NCBI RefSeq assembly: GCF_009937975.1
Contig: NZ_AP018441.1
Coordinates: 1,798,001 to 1,862,000, forward strand
Direction: 5' to 3'
DNA from: Undibacterium sp. YM2
GTDB taxonomy: Bacteria > Pseudomonadota > Gammaproteobacteria > Burkholderiales > Burkholderiaceae_D
DNA: 64,000 nt
Of this stretch, positions 25,207 to 32,316 are shown piece by piece; position 1 is the stretch's first letter; each line of letters opens with the position of its first letter. Position numbers and translations under genes: made by a program. Under the pieces are notes generated by a model, which worked only from the letters and a program-made list of their open reading frames with translations, had not been told where the DNA came from and ran no database searches.

Positions 25207-25229
25207 AATTATTAAATTACTGAATGATT
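25207..25229 (-). repeat. Degenerate AT hairpin after VR3
   Basis: It is at the same position relative to the stop codon as the VR1/VR2 hairpins, with the same GTAAT loop, but two of nine stem pairs are mismatched. An alternative perfect TTATTAA/TTAATAA stem with a 12-base loop exists here. Confidence 0.5.
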
Positions 25230-25894
25230 AATAACCTGCGGACGGCACGCGCGCGGTCCTCGTCGCTCTTGTGGTAGTAGCCCTGGTCGCCACCGTTGAA
25301 ACTCTGCATCCATGCATAAGAGGGGTAGCCCGCGAGCTGCGTAGATGTCCAGTACCAGCCGTCTGTATCAAAGCCTGCAGGCGTGTTGGTGTGCAGCAGT
25401 CTGGCTTCGCGGCGGTCTGGTAGTGACCAGTCGGTGAAACCGTTGACCGGTGCTTGCGCTTTTTCGATGGCGGTCTGCCAGTTGGCGTCTTTGATCTCGA
25501 ACTCTGCCGGCGCATGAATCAGGTGGTAGTCTGGCTGGCCGTCCTGGCCTGCGACTACGCCAGCGTAGATGCCGCCTTGCCAGGCTGTGCCGATTTTTGG
25601 GGCATTGATAGTGACTTGCGGGGTTTCTGGTAGCAGGATGATGTCATCCTCGTTTGCCCAGACGGCTGCTTTTTCCCATTCGTTGATGCGGCCTTCGCTG
25701 TAGTCGAAGGGGTTGATGCGATAACGGATAACCAGAGGGGTATTCACCTGGCGATAGATGCGATGTGGTTCGCTTGAAAGGATGGCGCTAACTGAGTTGG
25801 CGCGGGCCGTTTCAATTGCGCAAATAATGCCAGCGCGTTTGCTTTCTGGGTGGTATACCATATTGTCGATGGCGAACTTTGGTTGTGCTTGCAT
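25217..25894 (-). CDS. DGR target protein 3 (DUF1566/Lcl-like, longest)
   Basis: A 225-aa protein. Start MQAQPKFAIDNMVYHPESKR at 25894 has AAGGA upstream. Its unique N-terminal ~125 residues (AGIICAIETARANSVSAILS and onward) are absent from targets 1 and 2. The rest matches target 2: AWQGGIYAGVVAGQDGQPDY, GFTDWSLPDRREARLL, GWYWTSTQLAG and VR3 (YPSYAWMQSFNGGDQGYYHK, then SDEDRARAVRRLLIIQ). No signal peptide. It lies 4 kb upstream of the rest of the cassette, separated by six unrelated genes. Confidence 0.88.
   Translation of the reverse strand: MQAQPKFAIDNMVYHPESKRAGIICAIETARANSVSAILSSEPHRIYRQVNTPLVIRYRINPFDYSEGRINEWEKAAVWANEDDIILLPETPQVTINAPKIGTAWQGGIYAGVVAGQDGQPDYHLIHAPAEFEIKDANWQTAIEKAQAPVNGFTDWSLPDRREARLLHTNTPAGFDTDGWYWTSTQLAGYPSYAWMQSFNGGDQGYYHKSDEDRARAVRRLLIIQ
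25236..25341 (-). repeat. DGR variable repeat VR3
   Basis: There are 13 differences from the TR: 12 at template adenines and one (TAC to GAC, Tyr to Asp) at a template T near the conserved 3' segment. That single exception is the only non-adenine change seen in the three VRs. Confidence 0.94.
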
Positions 25895-25917
25895 GATGGT
25901 CCTTGTCGGGTAAAAAA

Positions 25918-26115
25918 TCAGTCGTTGTCGTTGGCTTGCAGCTTCTTCAGGTCGAACTGTTCGCGCTGCTGCATGTGTTTTCTGGCGCGGGTCTTGATGA
26001 CTACTTTCCATGTCGGGTGATTCATGGCCTCTTGAAAACTCAACCTGGTCGCCAGCAGGCCGTGCGCGATTTCAAGCGCGGCGAGGTCTGGTTCGGGGGT
26101 CTTTGTGCGGGCCAT
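25918..26115 (-). CDS. Small charged phage protein, 65 aa
   Basis: Reads MARTKTPEPDLAALEIAHGL, helical and strongly charged, ending LKKLQANDND. GAGG lies a few bases before the ATG. It sits directly upstream of target gene 3. No family recognised. Confidence 0.6.
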   Translation of the reverse strand: MARTKTPEPDLAALEIAHGLLATRLSFQEAMNHPTWKVVIKTRARKHMQQREQFDLKKLQANDND

Positions 26116-26125
26116 GGTGTGCGCC

Positions 26126-26248
26126 TCAAGCTGGGATAAATGCCTGCAGCGCAGTGCGAAAAGCCGTGCGGCGGCTGTGCCCGAACTTGCGCTGGACGCT
26201 GTACAGGCTGCGGGCGATGGTGTATTTGGCAGTCAAGGTGCGCATCAT
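26126..26248 (-). CDS. Very small phage protein, 40 aa
   Basis: Reads MMRTLTAKYTIARSLYSVQR and ends LQAFIPA. Its start overlaps the upstream stop (ATGATG) and its stop lies 10 bases before the next ATG, so the frame fills a gap in the coupled operon. Basic and helical. Evidence is context only. Confidence 0.55.
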   Translation of the reverse strand: MMRTLTAKYTIARSLYSVQRKFGHSRRTAFRTALQAFIPA

Positions 26249-26466
26249 GCTGGCACCCCGTGGTCGTCTGCTTCTTGGGCTTTGCTGATCTTACTGGCGA
26301 GTTCGCGCAGGGCGCAGGCTTCGCCCATCTGCTTTAAAGATCGTTCGATTTCATCCGGGCCGCACACGCCAGAGTCTATAAACATCTTTGCATCGGCTTC
26401 TATCCTGCTTGCTTCGTTGCGCAGCGCGCAGAACACCTCAAAGGCTTCTTCTTTGGTGAGTCTCAT
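26245..26466 (-). CDS. Small helical phage protein, 73 aa
   Basis: Reads MRLTKEEAFEVFCALRNEAS and ends EADDHGVPA. It is predicted all-helical and acidic. It is ATGA-coupled to both neighbours. Function unknown. Confidence 0.65.
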   Translation of the reverse strand: MRLTKEEAFEVFCALRNEASRIEADAKMFIDSGVCGPDEIERSLKQMGEACALRELASKISKAQEADDHGVPA

Positions 26467-26720
26467 TTGTCACCTCTTGCAGTGGCAACAAAGCGCATCT
26501 GGCCAGCCGACAGCCGCTCTTGCTGCAAGAAAGCCTGCTCTATCGCCTCACGCCTACGCTCAGCAGCATCGAGCCTGGCGATGTGCTTGGCGTTGCTCAG
26601 CACTTCGGCAGATTTGGCCTCGTCATTCATTTGGTCGCAGCCAGCAATGCTGAGCGCGATCAGCAGGCCGATTGCGCAAGTGGCGTAGAACAGGATGTCG
26701 ATGAGGGTGGGGTGTTTCAT
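26463..26720 (-). CDS. Small membrane protein or lipoprotein, first gene of the leftward operon
   Basis: An 85-aa protein. The hydrophobic N terminus (LIDILFYATCAIGLLIALSI) ends in IAGC, a possible lipobox, so it may be a lipoprotein; it may equally be a single-pass membrane protein. The C-terminal half is a charged helix. It is first after the predicted pL promoter. An envelope role during lysogeny or early infection is possible. Confidence 0.65.
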   Translation of the reverse strand: MKHPTLIDILFYATCAIGLLIALSIAGCDQMNDEAKSAEVLSNAKHIARLDAAERRREAIEQAFLQQERLSAGQMRFVATARGDK

Positions 26721-26750
26721 GTTGACTCCATCTGGTGGGGTGATGGAGTA

Positions 26751-26779
26751 ACTTTAGCCTGCTAAATTAAAAAAGTAAA
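26751..26779 (-). promoter_or_regulatory. Predicted leftward early promoter (pL)
   Basis: Minus strand -35 TTTACT, 17-base spacer, -10 TAAAGT. The -10 lies in a repressor-operator half-site, just as TAAAGT does at the rightward promoter. It would drive the whole leftward operon including the DGR. Confidence 0.5.
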
Positions 26780-26798
26780 GAACTTTAGCGAACTAAAT
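26752..26798. promoter_or_regulatory. Left operators (two TTTAG-N4-CTAAA sites)
   Basis: CTTTAG-CCTG-CTAAAT at 26752-26767 and CTTTAG-CGAA-CTAAAT at 26783-26798, the first overlapping the predicted pL. Three similar sites lie in the cI/cro intergenic region, so this is a two-operator lambda-like arrangement read by the S24-type repressor and probably by Cro. Confidence 0.65.
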
Positions 26799-26857
26799 TA
26801 AATGTAATGTAAAATAATTATTAAATATTAATAGTAAGAGTAGTTAGAGGAGGATAT

Positions 26858-27193
26858 ATGGCTCTAGTGGAATGCAGGGAATGTAAACGTCAGGTATCGA
26901 CTGAGGCAATCGCTTGCCCGAATTGCGGTGTTGCAACGCCAGGCGCGACCAAAGAAGAAATTATTATTAATATAAAGAAAGGAATCTTTGCGCAGCAAAG
27001 GTGGGTCTCAGGAGTAGCTTTTTTTGGAGGGCTTGCCTGGCTTTTTTTTGCTGCTAAATCTGGTGGCAAAGATGCGTTTGTTGACGCATTTGATGGGGCA
27101 AAATGGCTGATTGGGGGTGGGTTTTGTTGGTATATTGCTTCTGAAATTGATAGGAATTTGTATGAAAGAAAATTGAAAAAACAAAAGAAGTGA
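26858..27193 (+). CDS. Zinc-ribbon membrane protein, accessory gene
   Basis: A 111-aa protein. CRECKRQVSTEAIACPNCG is a double CxxC zinc ribbon; two membrane helices follow (residues ~50-67 and 86-100). GAGGAGG lies just before the ATG. The gene is AT-richer than its neighbours and stands alone against the operon, facing the repressor gene, a typical position for a gene expressed in the lysogen. Function unknown. Confidence 0.75.
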   Translation: MALVECRECKRQVSTEAIACPNCGVATPGATKEEIIINIKKGIFAQQRWVSGVAFFGGLAWLFFAAKSGGKDAFVDAFDGAKWLIGGGFCWYIASEIDRNLYERKLKKQKK

Positions 27194-27196
27194 GAA

Positions 27197-27913
27197 TTAA
27201 ATTCTGTCACTCTGTTTGTGAACGACTTTCCCTATAATGATGCAAGCACTGCCCTGACAAGTCTTGCGGCCATATTTGCTTTTATCAGAATTATCTGAAG
27301 ATAGAAACCATTGACCTAAATCTCGAACTAGGCGTTTAACTACGGCTTCGCCTTCATAGTTGACTGCGTAGGTATCTCCGTCATTTAACTTGCAATCTGC
27401 TGTATTAATGATGACAGTATCGCCATCATAGAGAGCAGGTTCCATACTGTCGCCCTTTATTGCAACCGCAATAAGTTTGCTTGGTATAAAACCATTTTTA
27501 TCTACCCAACTTCTTTGAACAAGAAGAGGCTCTCCGTTGCTTTCTTGCTGATCTAGAGCAATGCCAATTATCCCTGCGGATAGGCGCAGATTTACCTTGC
27601 GGACTTCAATAAGATTGGGCGAGCCGTGTTCGGCTACAGCCACTTTTGAAAACTGATTACTGGTTCCGTAACCTTCGTTAGCGACTTGCTCCCTGTATTT
27701 GGGCAATGTTCCATCAGCTATCCAGTCAATATTGAATCGCGTGCGTGAGAAGGCTTTCAATGGCTTGGGCCCCAGATTGGTCTGCCCAGAAAACCACTGC
27801 GTCACCAATCCTTCCGATACATCGCAGAATATTGCCAGGTCTTTTGCCCTGGTTATTTTGAGGTCTTCCATCACCTCAGTAAGTCGGTCTTTAAGTGTTT
27901 CCATGTTTAGCAT
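27197..27913 (-). CDS. CI-like repressor with S24 autoprotease domain
   Basis: A 238-aa protein. The N-terminal helix-turn-helix (AKDLAIFCDVSEGLVTQWFS) binds the operators. The C-terminal peptidase has Ser156 in IKGDSMEPALYDGDTV and Lys193 in AVVKRLVR; LSAG at 111-114 offers the Ala-Gly self-cleavage site used in RecA-stimulated induction. It keeps the lytic and leftward (DGR) operons off. The start may be 27913 or the METLKD ATG at 27904; an operator overlaps these codons. Confidence 0.92.
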   Translation of the reverse strand: MLNMETLKDRLTEVMEDLKITRAKDLAIFCDVSEGLVTQWFSGQTNLGPKPLKAFSRTRFNIDWIADGTLPKYREQVANEGYGTSNQFSKVAVAEHGSPNLIEVRKVNLRLSAGIIGIALDQQESNGEPLLVQRSWVDKNGFIPSKLIAVAIKGDSMEPALYDGDTVIINTADCKLNDGDTYAVNYEGEAVVKRLVRDLGQWFLSSDNSDKSKYGRKTCQGSACIIIGKVVHKQSDRI

Positions 27914-27976
27914 TCTAAATAAATAGCGGTTTAGTTCGTTAAAGAAACTTGCAAACTTATCTTTAGTGCGCTAAAG
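27906..27976. promoter_or_regulatory. Right operators (three sites) between cI and cro
   Basis: TTTAG-CATT-CTAAA at 27906-27919, TTTAG-TTCG-TTAAA at 27930-27943 and the perfect CTTTAG-TGCG-CTAAAG at 27961-27976. They match the left operators and give a five-site switch. The first overlaps the repressor start codon, suggesting autoregulation. Confidence 0.7.
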
Positions 27977-27977
27977 T
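27949..27977 (+). promoter_or_regulatory. Predicted rightward promoter (pR)
   Basis: TTGCAA, 17-base spacer, TAAAGT. The expected start point falls at or within a base or two of the cro ATG at 27984, and no good ribosome site precedes it, so the cro message may be leaderless. Confidence 0.5.
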
Positions 27978-27983
27978 TTGGGA

Positions 27984-28196
27984 ATGGACGCTACGAAACT
28001 TATTGATTTGCTGGGCGGCACTACCAAAGTTGCCGAAATTTGCGATGTCACCCCTGGCGCGGTTTCGCAATGGAAAAATAACGGAATACCTAAACCGTGG
28101 CTTCGTTTTTTTGAAAGCCAGCATCCTGAAGTATTCAATTTACCTGAACTAAAAGACACCCCGCCTTACACAGAAACCACCCAGGAGGCCGCATGA
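27984..28196 (+). CDS. Cro-like (YdaS-type) regulator
   Basis: A 70-aa protein from MDATKLIDLLGG. TTKVAEICDVTPGAVSQWKN is a helix-turn-helix like that of Cro/YdaS proteins, with NNGIPKPWLRFFE typical of the group. It is divergent from the S24-type repressor across the operators. It overlaps the next gene as ATGA. Confidence 0.85.
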   Translation: MDATKLIDLLGGTTKVAEICDVTPGAVSQWKNNGIPKPWLRFFESQHPEVFNLPELKDTPPYTETTQEAA

Positions 28197-28534
28197 CTCT
28201 CGACACTTTAGACATCGTTATCAATACCAGCGGCCTCGATGAAGCCCAGGCCAAGGCAGACAAGCTGCTGTCAACACTGCATGAAATCAAAGATACGCAG
28301 GCGCTGGTGGCACTTGTTGCTGTGTCGGCGCAAAGCAAGGGGCAAGAAGAGGTGCTTAGGGTGCTGCGCGAAATTCGCCGCGACTTGAAAGGCTGTATTG
28401 CACCAGATGGCGATTCACTCAATGTCTCATCTGGTGCCCCTGTGTCAGTTGTGGGTTGCGCTGACTTTTTGGGTGCAATTACTCGCTCACGGAAGATTGC
28501 GCCTCTGCTCGACCAAGAGAATCCGCAAGGCTGA
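28193..28534 (+). CDS. Phage hypothetical protein, 113 aa
   Basis: Start ATG 28193 overlaps the cro stop and has AGGAGG upstream. The N-terminal half is helical (SGLDEAQAKADKLLSTLHEI) with a possible coiled coil. Not recognised. First gene after cro in the rightward early transcript. Confidence 0.65.
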   Translation: MTLDTLDIVINTSGLDEAQAKADKLLSTLHEIKDTQALVALVAVSAQSKGQEEVLRVLREIRRDLKGCIAPDGDSLNVSSGAPVSVVGCADFLGAITRSRKIAPLLDQENPQG

Positions 28535-28700
28535 GTAAGTCTTTTGCTATTTGTCTCATAGCCTCTTGCTGTGCTGCAAGTAGTGTGTAGTTTTTGTTGG
28601 GTAAAACGACACTGAAACGAGCCAAGTTTTTGCCAATAGTGTGCTCGGCTTCGACTCGTAAAGTTTGGCCTTCCTGGATAAATGTCACTGAATTGCTCAT
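28479..28700 (-). CDS. Possible small protein on the opposite strand, 73 aa
   Basis: Reads MSNSVTFIQEGQTLRVEAEH and ends LGRAEAQSSVSE, with AAAGGA upstream. It fills an otherwise empty 320-bp stretch and has reasonable protein character, but lies against the rightward transcript and overlaps the preceding gene's 3' end by 56 bp, so it is uncertain. Confidence 0.45.
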   Translation of the reverse strand: MSNSVTFIQEGQTLRVEAEHTIGKNLARFSVVLPNKNYTLLAAQQEAMRQIAKDLLSLADSLGRAEAQSSVSE

Positions 28701-28858
28701 CGGAGATTCCTTTCATAAAAATCATTGTTGAGGGACTTTGATTGTACATGGTTGGAATCTCCACCTTATTAAATTAATCATGAATTTGCTGCGATGCAAT
28801 GACGGCAGTGTATTCATAAACGCAAGAAGTTAACACCACAAAAACAAGGGGCGACAAT

Positions 28859-29326
28859 ATGGATGTTCGTGCAACTAATTTACGGATGATTAATGAAGTG
28901 GATGGTACCTGGGATGTGGTAGCTGCTTTCCTAGGTATGTCTAAGGCTTCTTTGCATAACCGTGTGTATGAGGTGAAGGGGCAAAAGCTGTCGGTGGAAG
29001 ATACGATGTTGTTGCAGTCTCTTTCAAAAACGACTCACTTTGCAGATGTGGTGGCTGATGCTACTGGCGGGGTATTTGTGAAGATGCCTGATGCTGCGTC
29101 GATCGCACAGGAGTCTATCCATGCGAAATTCAATGAGTTGTATGCAGATGTGGGTGCTTTGTTCAGCGAGTACCAGGCTGACATCAAGAATGATGGTGTG
29201 ATTGATGATGCTGAGTTTGAGCGGCTGCAGGCAATCCTGGCTGATATGCATAAGAAGGGTGAGGAGTTGTTGTCGCTGATGATGGTGATTGGCAAGCGTC
29301 GCAGCCCTGCTCTGAAGGTTGCTTGA
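28859..29326 (+). CDS. YmfL-like (CII-type) phage regulator
   Basis: A 155-aa protein. The N-terminal VAAFLGMSKASLHNRVYEVK looks like a helix-turn-helix, followed by QKLSVEDTMLLQSLSKTTHF and a helical C terminus (IDDAEFERLQAILADMHKKG), the pattern of YmfL/CP76-type regulatory proteins in lambdoid-like phages. It lies where cII would be. AAGGGG precedes the ATG. Confidence 0.7.
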   Translation: MDVRATNLRMINEVDGTWDVVAAFLGMSKASLHNRVYEVKGQKLSVEDTMLLQSLSKTTHFADVVADATGGVFVKMPDAASIAQESIHAKFNELYADVGALFSEYQADIKNDGVIDDAEFERLQAILADMHKKGEELLSLMMVIGKRRSPALKVA

Positions 29327-29327
29327 T

Positions 29328-29732
29328 ATGAAGCGGCTGAAAACTGATTCTGATGCCTTCGCTATGTTGGCGCGTTTGGTTGAATTGGGTGGCGTTGCGC
29401 AGTTCAGCCAGTTTCGTGATGTTAGTGTGAAGCAGTTGAGCTACCGTGTTGGGGTGCTGCGTGACCATTTTTTGATTGTGGTGGAAGATAAGACAATCAG
29501 GGTGACGCAGGCGGGCAAAAACTATGTGGCTGAACATCATGAGATGGTGTCGGCGATAGTGACGCAGGTGGCGGTTGAGAAGGTGGCTGAGGTGCAGCTT
29601 AACCGGCCTTATGCGTCGATACGGTCAACAACAAATGCGCGGCCTTATCGCCCTGGCTCGGAAGATTATAAACAAATACCGTCGCTGAATTTTGGCGTGC
29701 GCACGCCCCGTCCTGGGGACATTGTGGAATGA
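29328..29732 (+). CDS. Small winged-helix-like phage protein, 134 aa
   Basis: Start MKRLKTDSDAFAMLARLVEL at 29328 (a TTG at 29319 is possible). The first 85 residues look like a winged helix (GGVAQFSQFRDVSVKQLSYR, KTIRVTQAGKNYV). The tail is basic and unstructured. It overlaps the primase start as ATGA and may help load replication proteins, but this is inferred from position only. Confidence 0.6.
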   Translation: MKRLKTDSDAFAMLARLVELGGVAQFSQFRDVSVKQLSYRVGVLRDHFLIVVEDKTIRVTQAGKNYVAEHHEMVSAIVTQVAVEKVAEVQLNRPYASIRSTTNARPYRPGSEDYKQIPSLNFGVRTPRPGDIVE

Positions 29733-31102
29733 CACAGATTACTTTAGATACGGCGCGGCGGGCGCTGGGCTTTATTTCGCCTGAAGACCGCGATACATGG
29801 GTGCGCATGGGTATGGCGCTGAAGGCTGAGTTTGGCGATTCTGCATTTGAGATGTGGGATAACTGGAGCCAGGGGGCATCGACTTATAACGCTGGTGCGG
29901 CGAAGGCTTCGTGGAAGTCTTTTAAGCTGGGCGGCAAGGTGGGTATTGGCTCGTTGCTGGCAGAGGCGAAATCGCAGGGTTTTGTGTTGTCTGACAGTGA
30001 TGTGATTGTTGACCCGGCTGTGCTTGAAGCTGCGCGCATTGAACGTGCTGCGCGTGACAAGAAGACGGAGGAAAACCGTATCAAGGCGGCAGCAGCTGCG
30101 GCCAAGCGTGCGGGCACACAGTGGCGCATGGCAGCGAAAGAGGGTGAGTCGCCTTATCTGGTGCGCAAGCAGGTGCGGGCTGAGTCGTGCAGGTATTTGC
30201 CTGAGGGCGGCATCATCATCCCTATGTTGCGCTATGACCTAGACCCGGTGGTGATGGTTGGTAAGCAGCAGATTAATGCGGATGGGTCGAAGAAATTCAG
30301 TGGTGGGATGGATAAGCATGGGGCGATGTGTCGCCTGGGTGATTTACCGGTTTGCACTGACGATGATGTTGATTATATTTATGTTGGTGAGGGTTATGCG
30401 ACGCTGGGCAGCATCCGCGCTGCGCTGAATTATGCGGCCCCGGCTTTTGTTTGTTTTGATACGTCAGGCCTGCTACCTGGTGCGAGAGTATTGCGGGAGC
30501 TTTATCCGCTGTGCCCAGTGGTGTTTGTGGCTGATGATGATTATCTGACGGGCGGCAAGGGTTATTCTAAGGCGGTTGAGGCTGCTGCTGCGATTGGTAA
30601 TGCGTGGGTGATGTTGCCGAAGTTTACGGCGGCCAGGCGACAGTCAAGGATGGATGAGTCTTTGCCCATGCTGACTGATTTTAATGATCTGCATTGCGCT
30701 GAGGGCTTGCAGGTTGTGACGGATCAGATTAATCAGTTTATAGCGTCCATCACGAATACTGGTGTGCCGCCTGCTTCAGACGTTGCCTTGCCTGATTCCC
30801 CGTACCCCTTTCTGGATGAGGAAACGCAGCCGGTTGAAACGACTGCAGTTATTTCCCAGGAGGCGTTGCTTTTTCGCTTTGCCTTGATTTATGGCACCAC
30901 GGAAATCTGGGACGGTATTTCAAAGCGTAAATTGAAACGTGCTGCCTTTGATGCTTATGTGGGCAAGGCAGAGGCGAAGGCGTGGATAGAGAACCCGAAG
31001 AAGAAGCTGATTGAGAAGTCAGCCTTGCCTACGCTGGTGGGCGGCGTTGCCGTTGACGGGGGAGCGGGGGAGGTGTTTTGCAGGAGATGCTGGATAACCT
31101 GA
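29729..31102 (+). CDS. Primase with PriCT-2 and TOPRIM domains
   Basis: A 457-aa protein. Residues 1-70 (FISPEDRDTWVRMGMALKAE, FEMWDNWSQGASTYNAGAAK) match the PriCT-2 domain. VDYIYVGEGYATLGSIRAAL and VVFVADDDYLTGGKGYSKAV hold the TOPRIM glutamate and Asp-rich motif, as in D5/gp4-type phage primases. It ends with an out-of-character VFCRRCWIT after poly-G and poly-T runs and overlaps the helicase frame by 25 bp (-1 frame), suggesting that in relatives both are one protein. Confidence 0.85.
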   Translation: MTQITLDTARRALGFISPEDRDTWVRMGMALKAEFGDSAFEMWDNWSQGASTYNAGAAKASWKSFKLGGKVGIGSLLAEAKSQGFVLSDSDVIVDPAVLEAARIERAARDKKTEENRIKAAAAAAKRAGTQWRMAAKEGESPYLVRKQVRAESCRYLPEGGIIIPMLRYDLDPVVMVGKQQINADGSKKFSGGMDKHGAMCRLGDLPVCTDDDVDYIYVGEGYATLGSIRAALNYAAPAFVCFDTSGLLPGARVLRELYPLCPVVFVADDDYLTGGKGYSKAVEAAAAIGNAWVMLPKFTAARRQSRMDESLPMLTDFNDLHCAEGLQVVTDQINQFIASITNTGVPPASDVALPDSPYPFLDEETQPVETTAVISQEALLFRFALIYGTTEIWDGISKRKLKRAAFDAYVGKAEAKAWIENPKKKLIEKSALPTLVGGVAVDGGAGEVFCRRCWIT

Positions 31103-32316
31103 CCCTGCTGCGTGGTACTGAAACGGTGTGGGACATGATAGGCCGACAGGTGATGACCTTGGGTGCGGTGCGGGCGAACTACACGCCTGAGTTGACGGCG
31201 AAGTGGCAGGAACGGATTGACCGCAAAACGGTAGAACAAAAAAATCTGGTGTTTGACCCTACGCAGACGGTTGATCTTGATACGCATGTAAATATCTTTT
31301 TTGGCTGGCCACTGACGCCAAAGAAAAACCATGATCTGGTGGACCCGATTATAGAGCTGATTCAGTCGCTTTGCTCATCTGAGGATAATGCAGATCAGAT
31401 TATGCATTTTATGTTGTGCTGGATGGCTTTGCCACTTCAGCAGCCAGGCGCAAAGTTGCAGACCGCTTTGCTGGTGTTTGGTGAGAAACAGGGCACCGGC
31501 AAGAGTTTGTTGTTTGATTCTATCTTGCGGCCTATCTATGGTGAGTATGGTACGACGGTGGGCCAGCATCAGCTTGAATCTGGTTTTACTGACTGGCGTT
31601 CTCGCAAGCTGTTCACTTTGTTTGAAGAGGTGTTGTCGCGTGATGACAAGTTCAGTCATAACGGTACGCTGAAGTACATGATCACGGGCAAGCGCATGCA
31701 GGTGAACCCAAAAAACCTGCCATTGCGTGAAGAGAATAATCACATGAATTGTGTGTTTCTCTCGAATGAGCCGCAACCTATCCCTATTGAATTGGAAGAT
31801 CGCCGTTTCTTGGTTATCCAGGCCAGGCTGATGCGGGATAAGGAATTTTATGACCGTGTGGTGGCGTCGATCAATAACGGCGGGCTTGAGGCTTTTTATG
31901 AATTCTTGTTGTCGTATCCGCTTGGCGATTTTAATGAGCATACCAAGCCACCAATGACGCGGGCAAAAGAGCGTGTGATTTCGTTTGGCCGTGCTAGCTG
32001 GGATGCGTTTCACTTCAATTGGCGTGAGGGCATCCTCGATGCGCCGTATTGCTCTTGCCTGACTTCTGATTTGTACATTGTCTATAAGCGTTGGTGTGAC
32101 CGCAATGGTGAGAAGCCGTTGTCGCAGACGAAGTTTTCAGGATACCTGGATAGCAGGGAGACCAAGGTTAAGCGGGAGATATCGCTGAGCGATAAGCCTA
32201 AGCGGTCGTACATGATTTTTGAGATACCTCGACCTGAAGGTGCGAAAGAGATGAGCTTGCATGAGCAGTGCACGATGTTCCGCGAGAAGGCTGATGTGTA
32301 TGGTGCGGGCAATTAG
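31078..32316 (+). CDS. DUF5906-type SF3-like helicase
   Basis: A 412-aa protein. VFGEKQGTGKSLLFDSIL (Walker A at residues 135-143), ITGKRMQVNPKNLPLREENN and NCVFLSNEPQPIPIELEDRR resemble phage D5/NrS-1-type helicase domains acting with the primase. A TTG at 31078 has GGGGAGG at good distance; an ATG at 31087 is the other option. It may be made separately or as a -1 frameshift/indel-separated C terminus of the primase. It is followed by the origin-like repeats. Confidence 0.85.
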   Translation: MQEMLDNLTLLRGTETVWDMIGRQVMTLGAVRANYTPELTAKWQERIDRKTVEQKNLVFDPTQTVDLDTHVNIFFGWPLTPKKNHDLVDPIIELIQSLCSSEDNADQIMHFMLCWMALPLQQPGAKLQTALLVFGEKQGTGKSLLFDSILRPIYGEYGTTVGQHQLESGFTDWRSRKLFTLFEEVLSRDDKFSHNGTLKYMITGKRMQVNPKNLPLREENNHMNCVFLSNEPQPIPIELEDRRFLVIQARLMRDKEFYDRVVASINNGGLEAFYEFLLSYPLGDFNEHTKPPMTRAKERVISFGRASWDAFHFNWREGILDAPYCSCLTSDLYIVYKRWCDRNGEKPLSQTKFSGYLDSRETKVKREISLSDKPKRSYMIFEIPRPEGAKEMSLHEQCTMFREKADVYGAGN

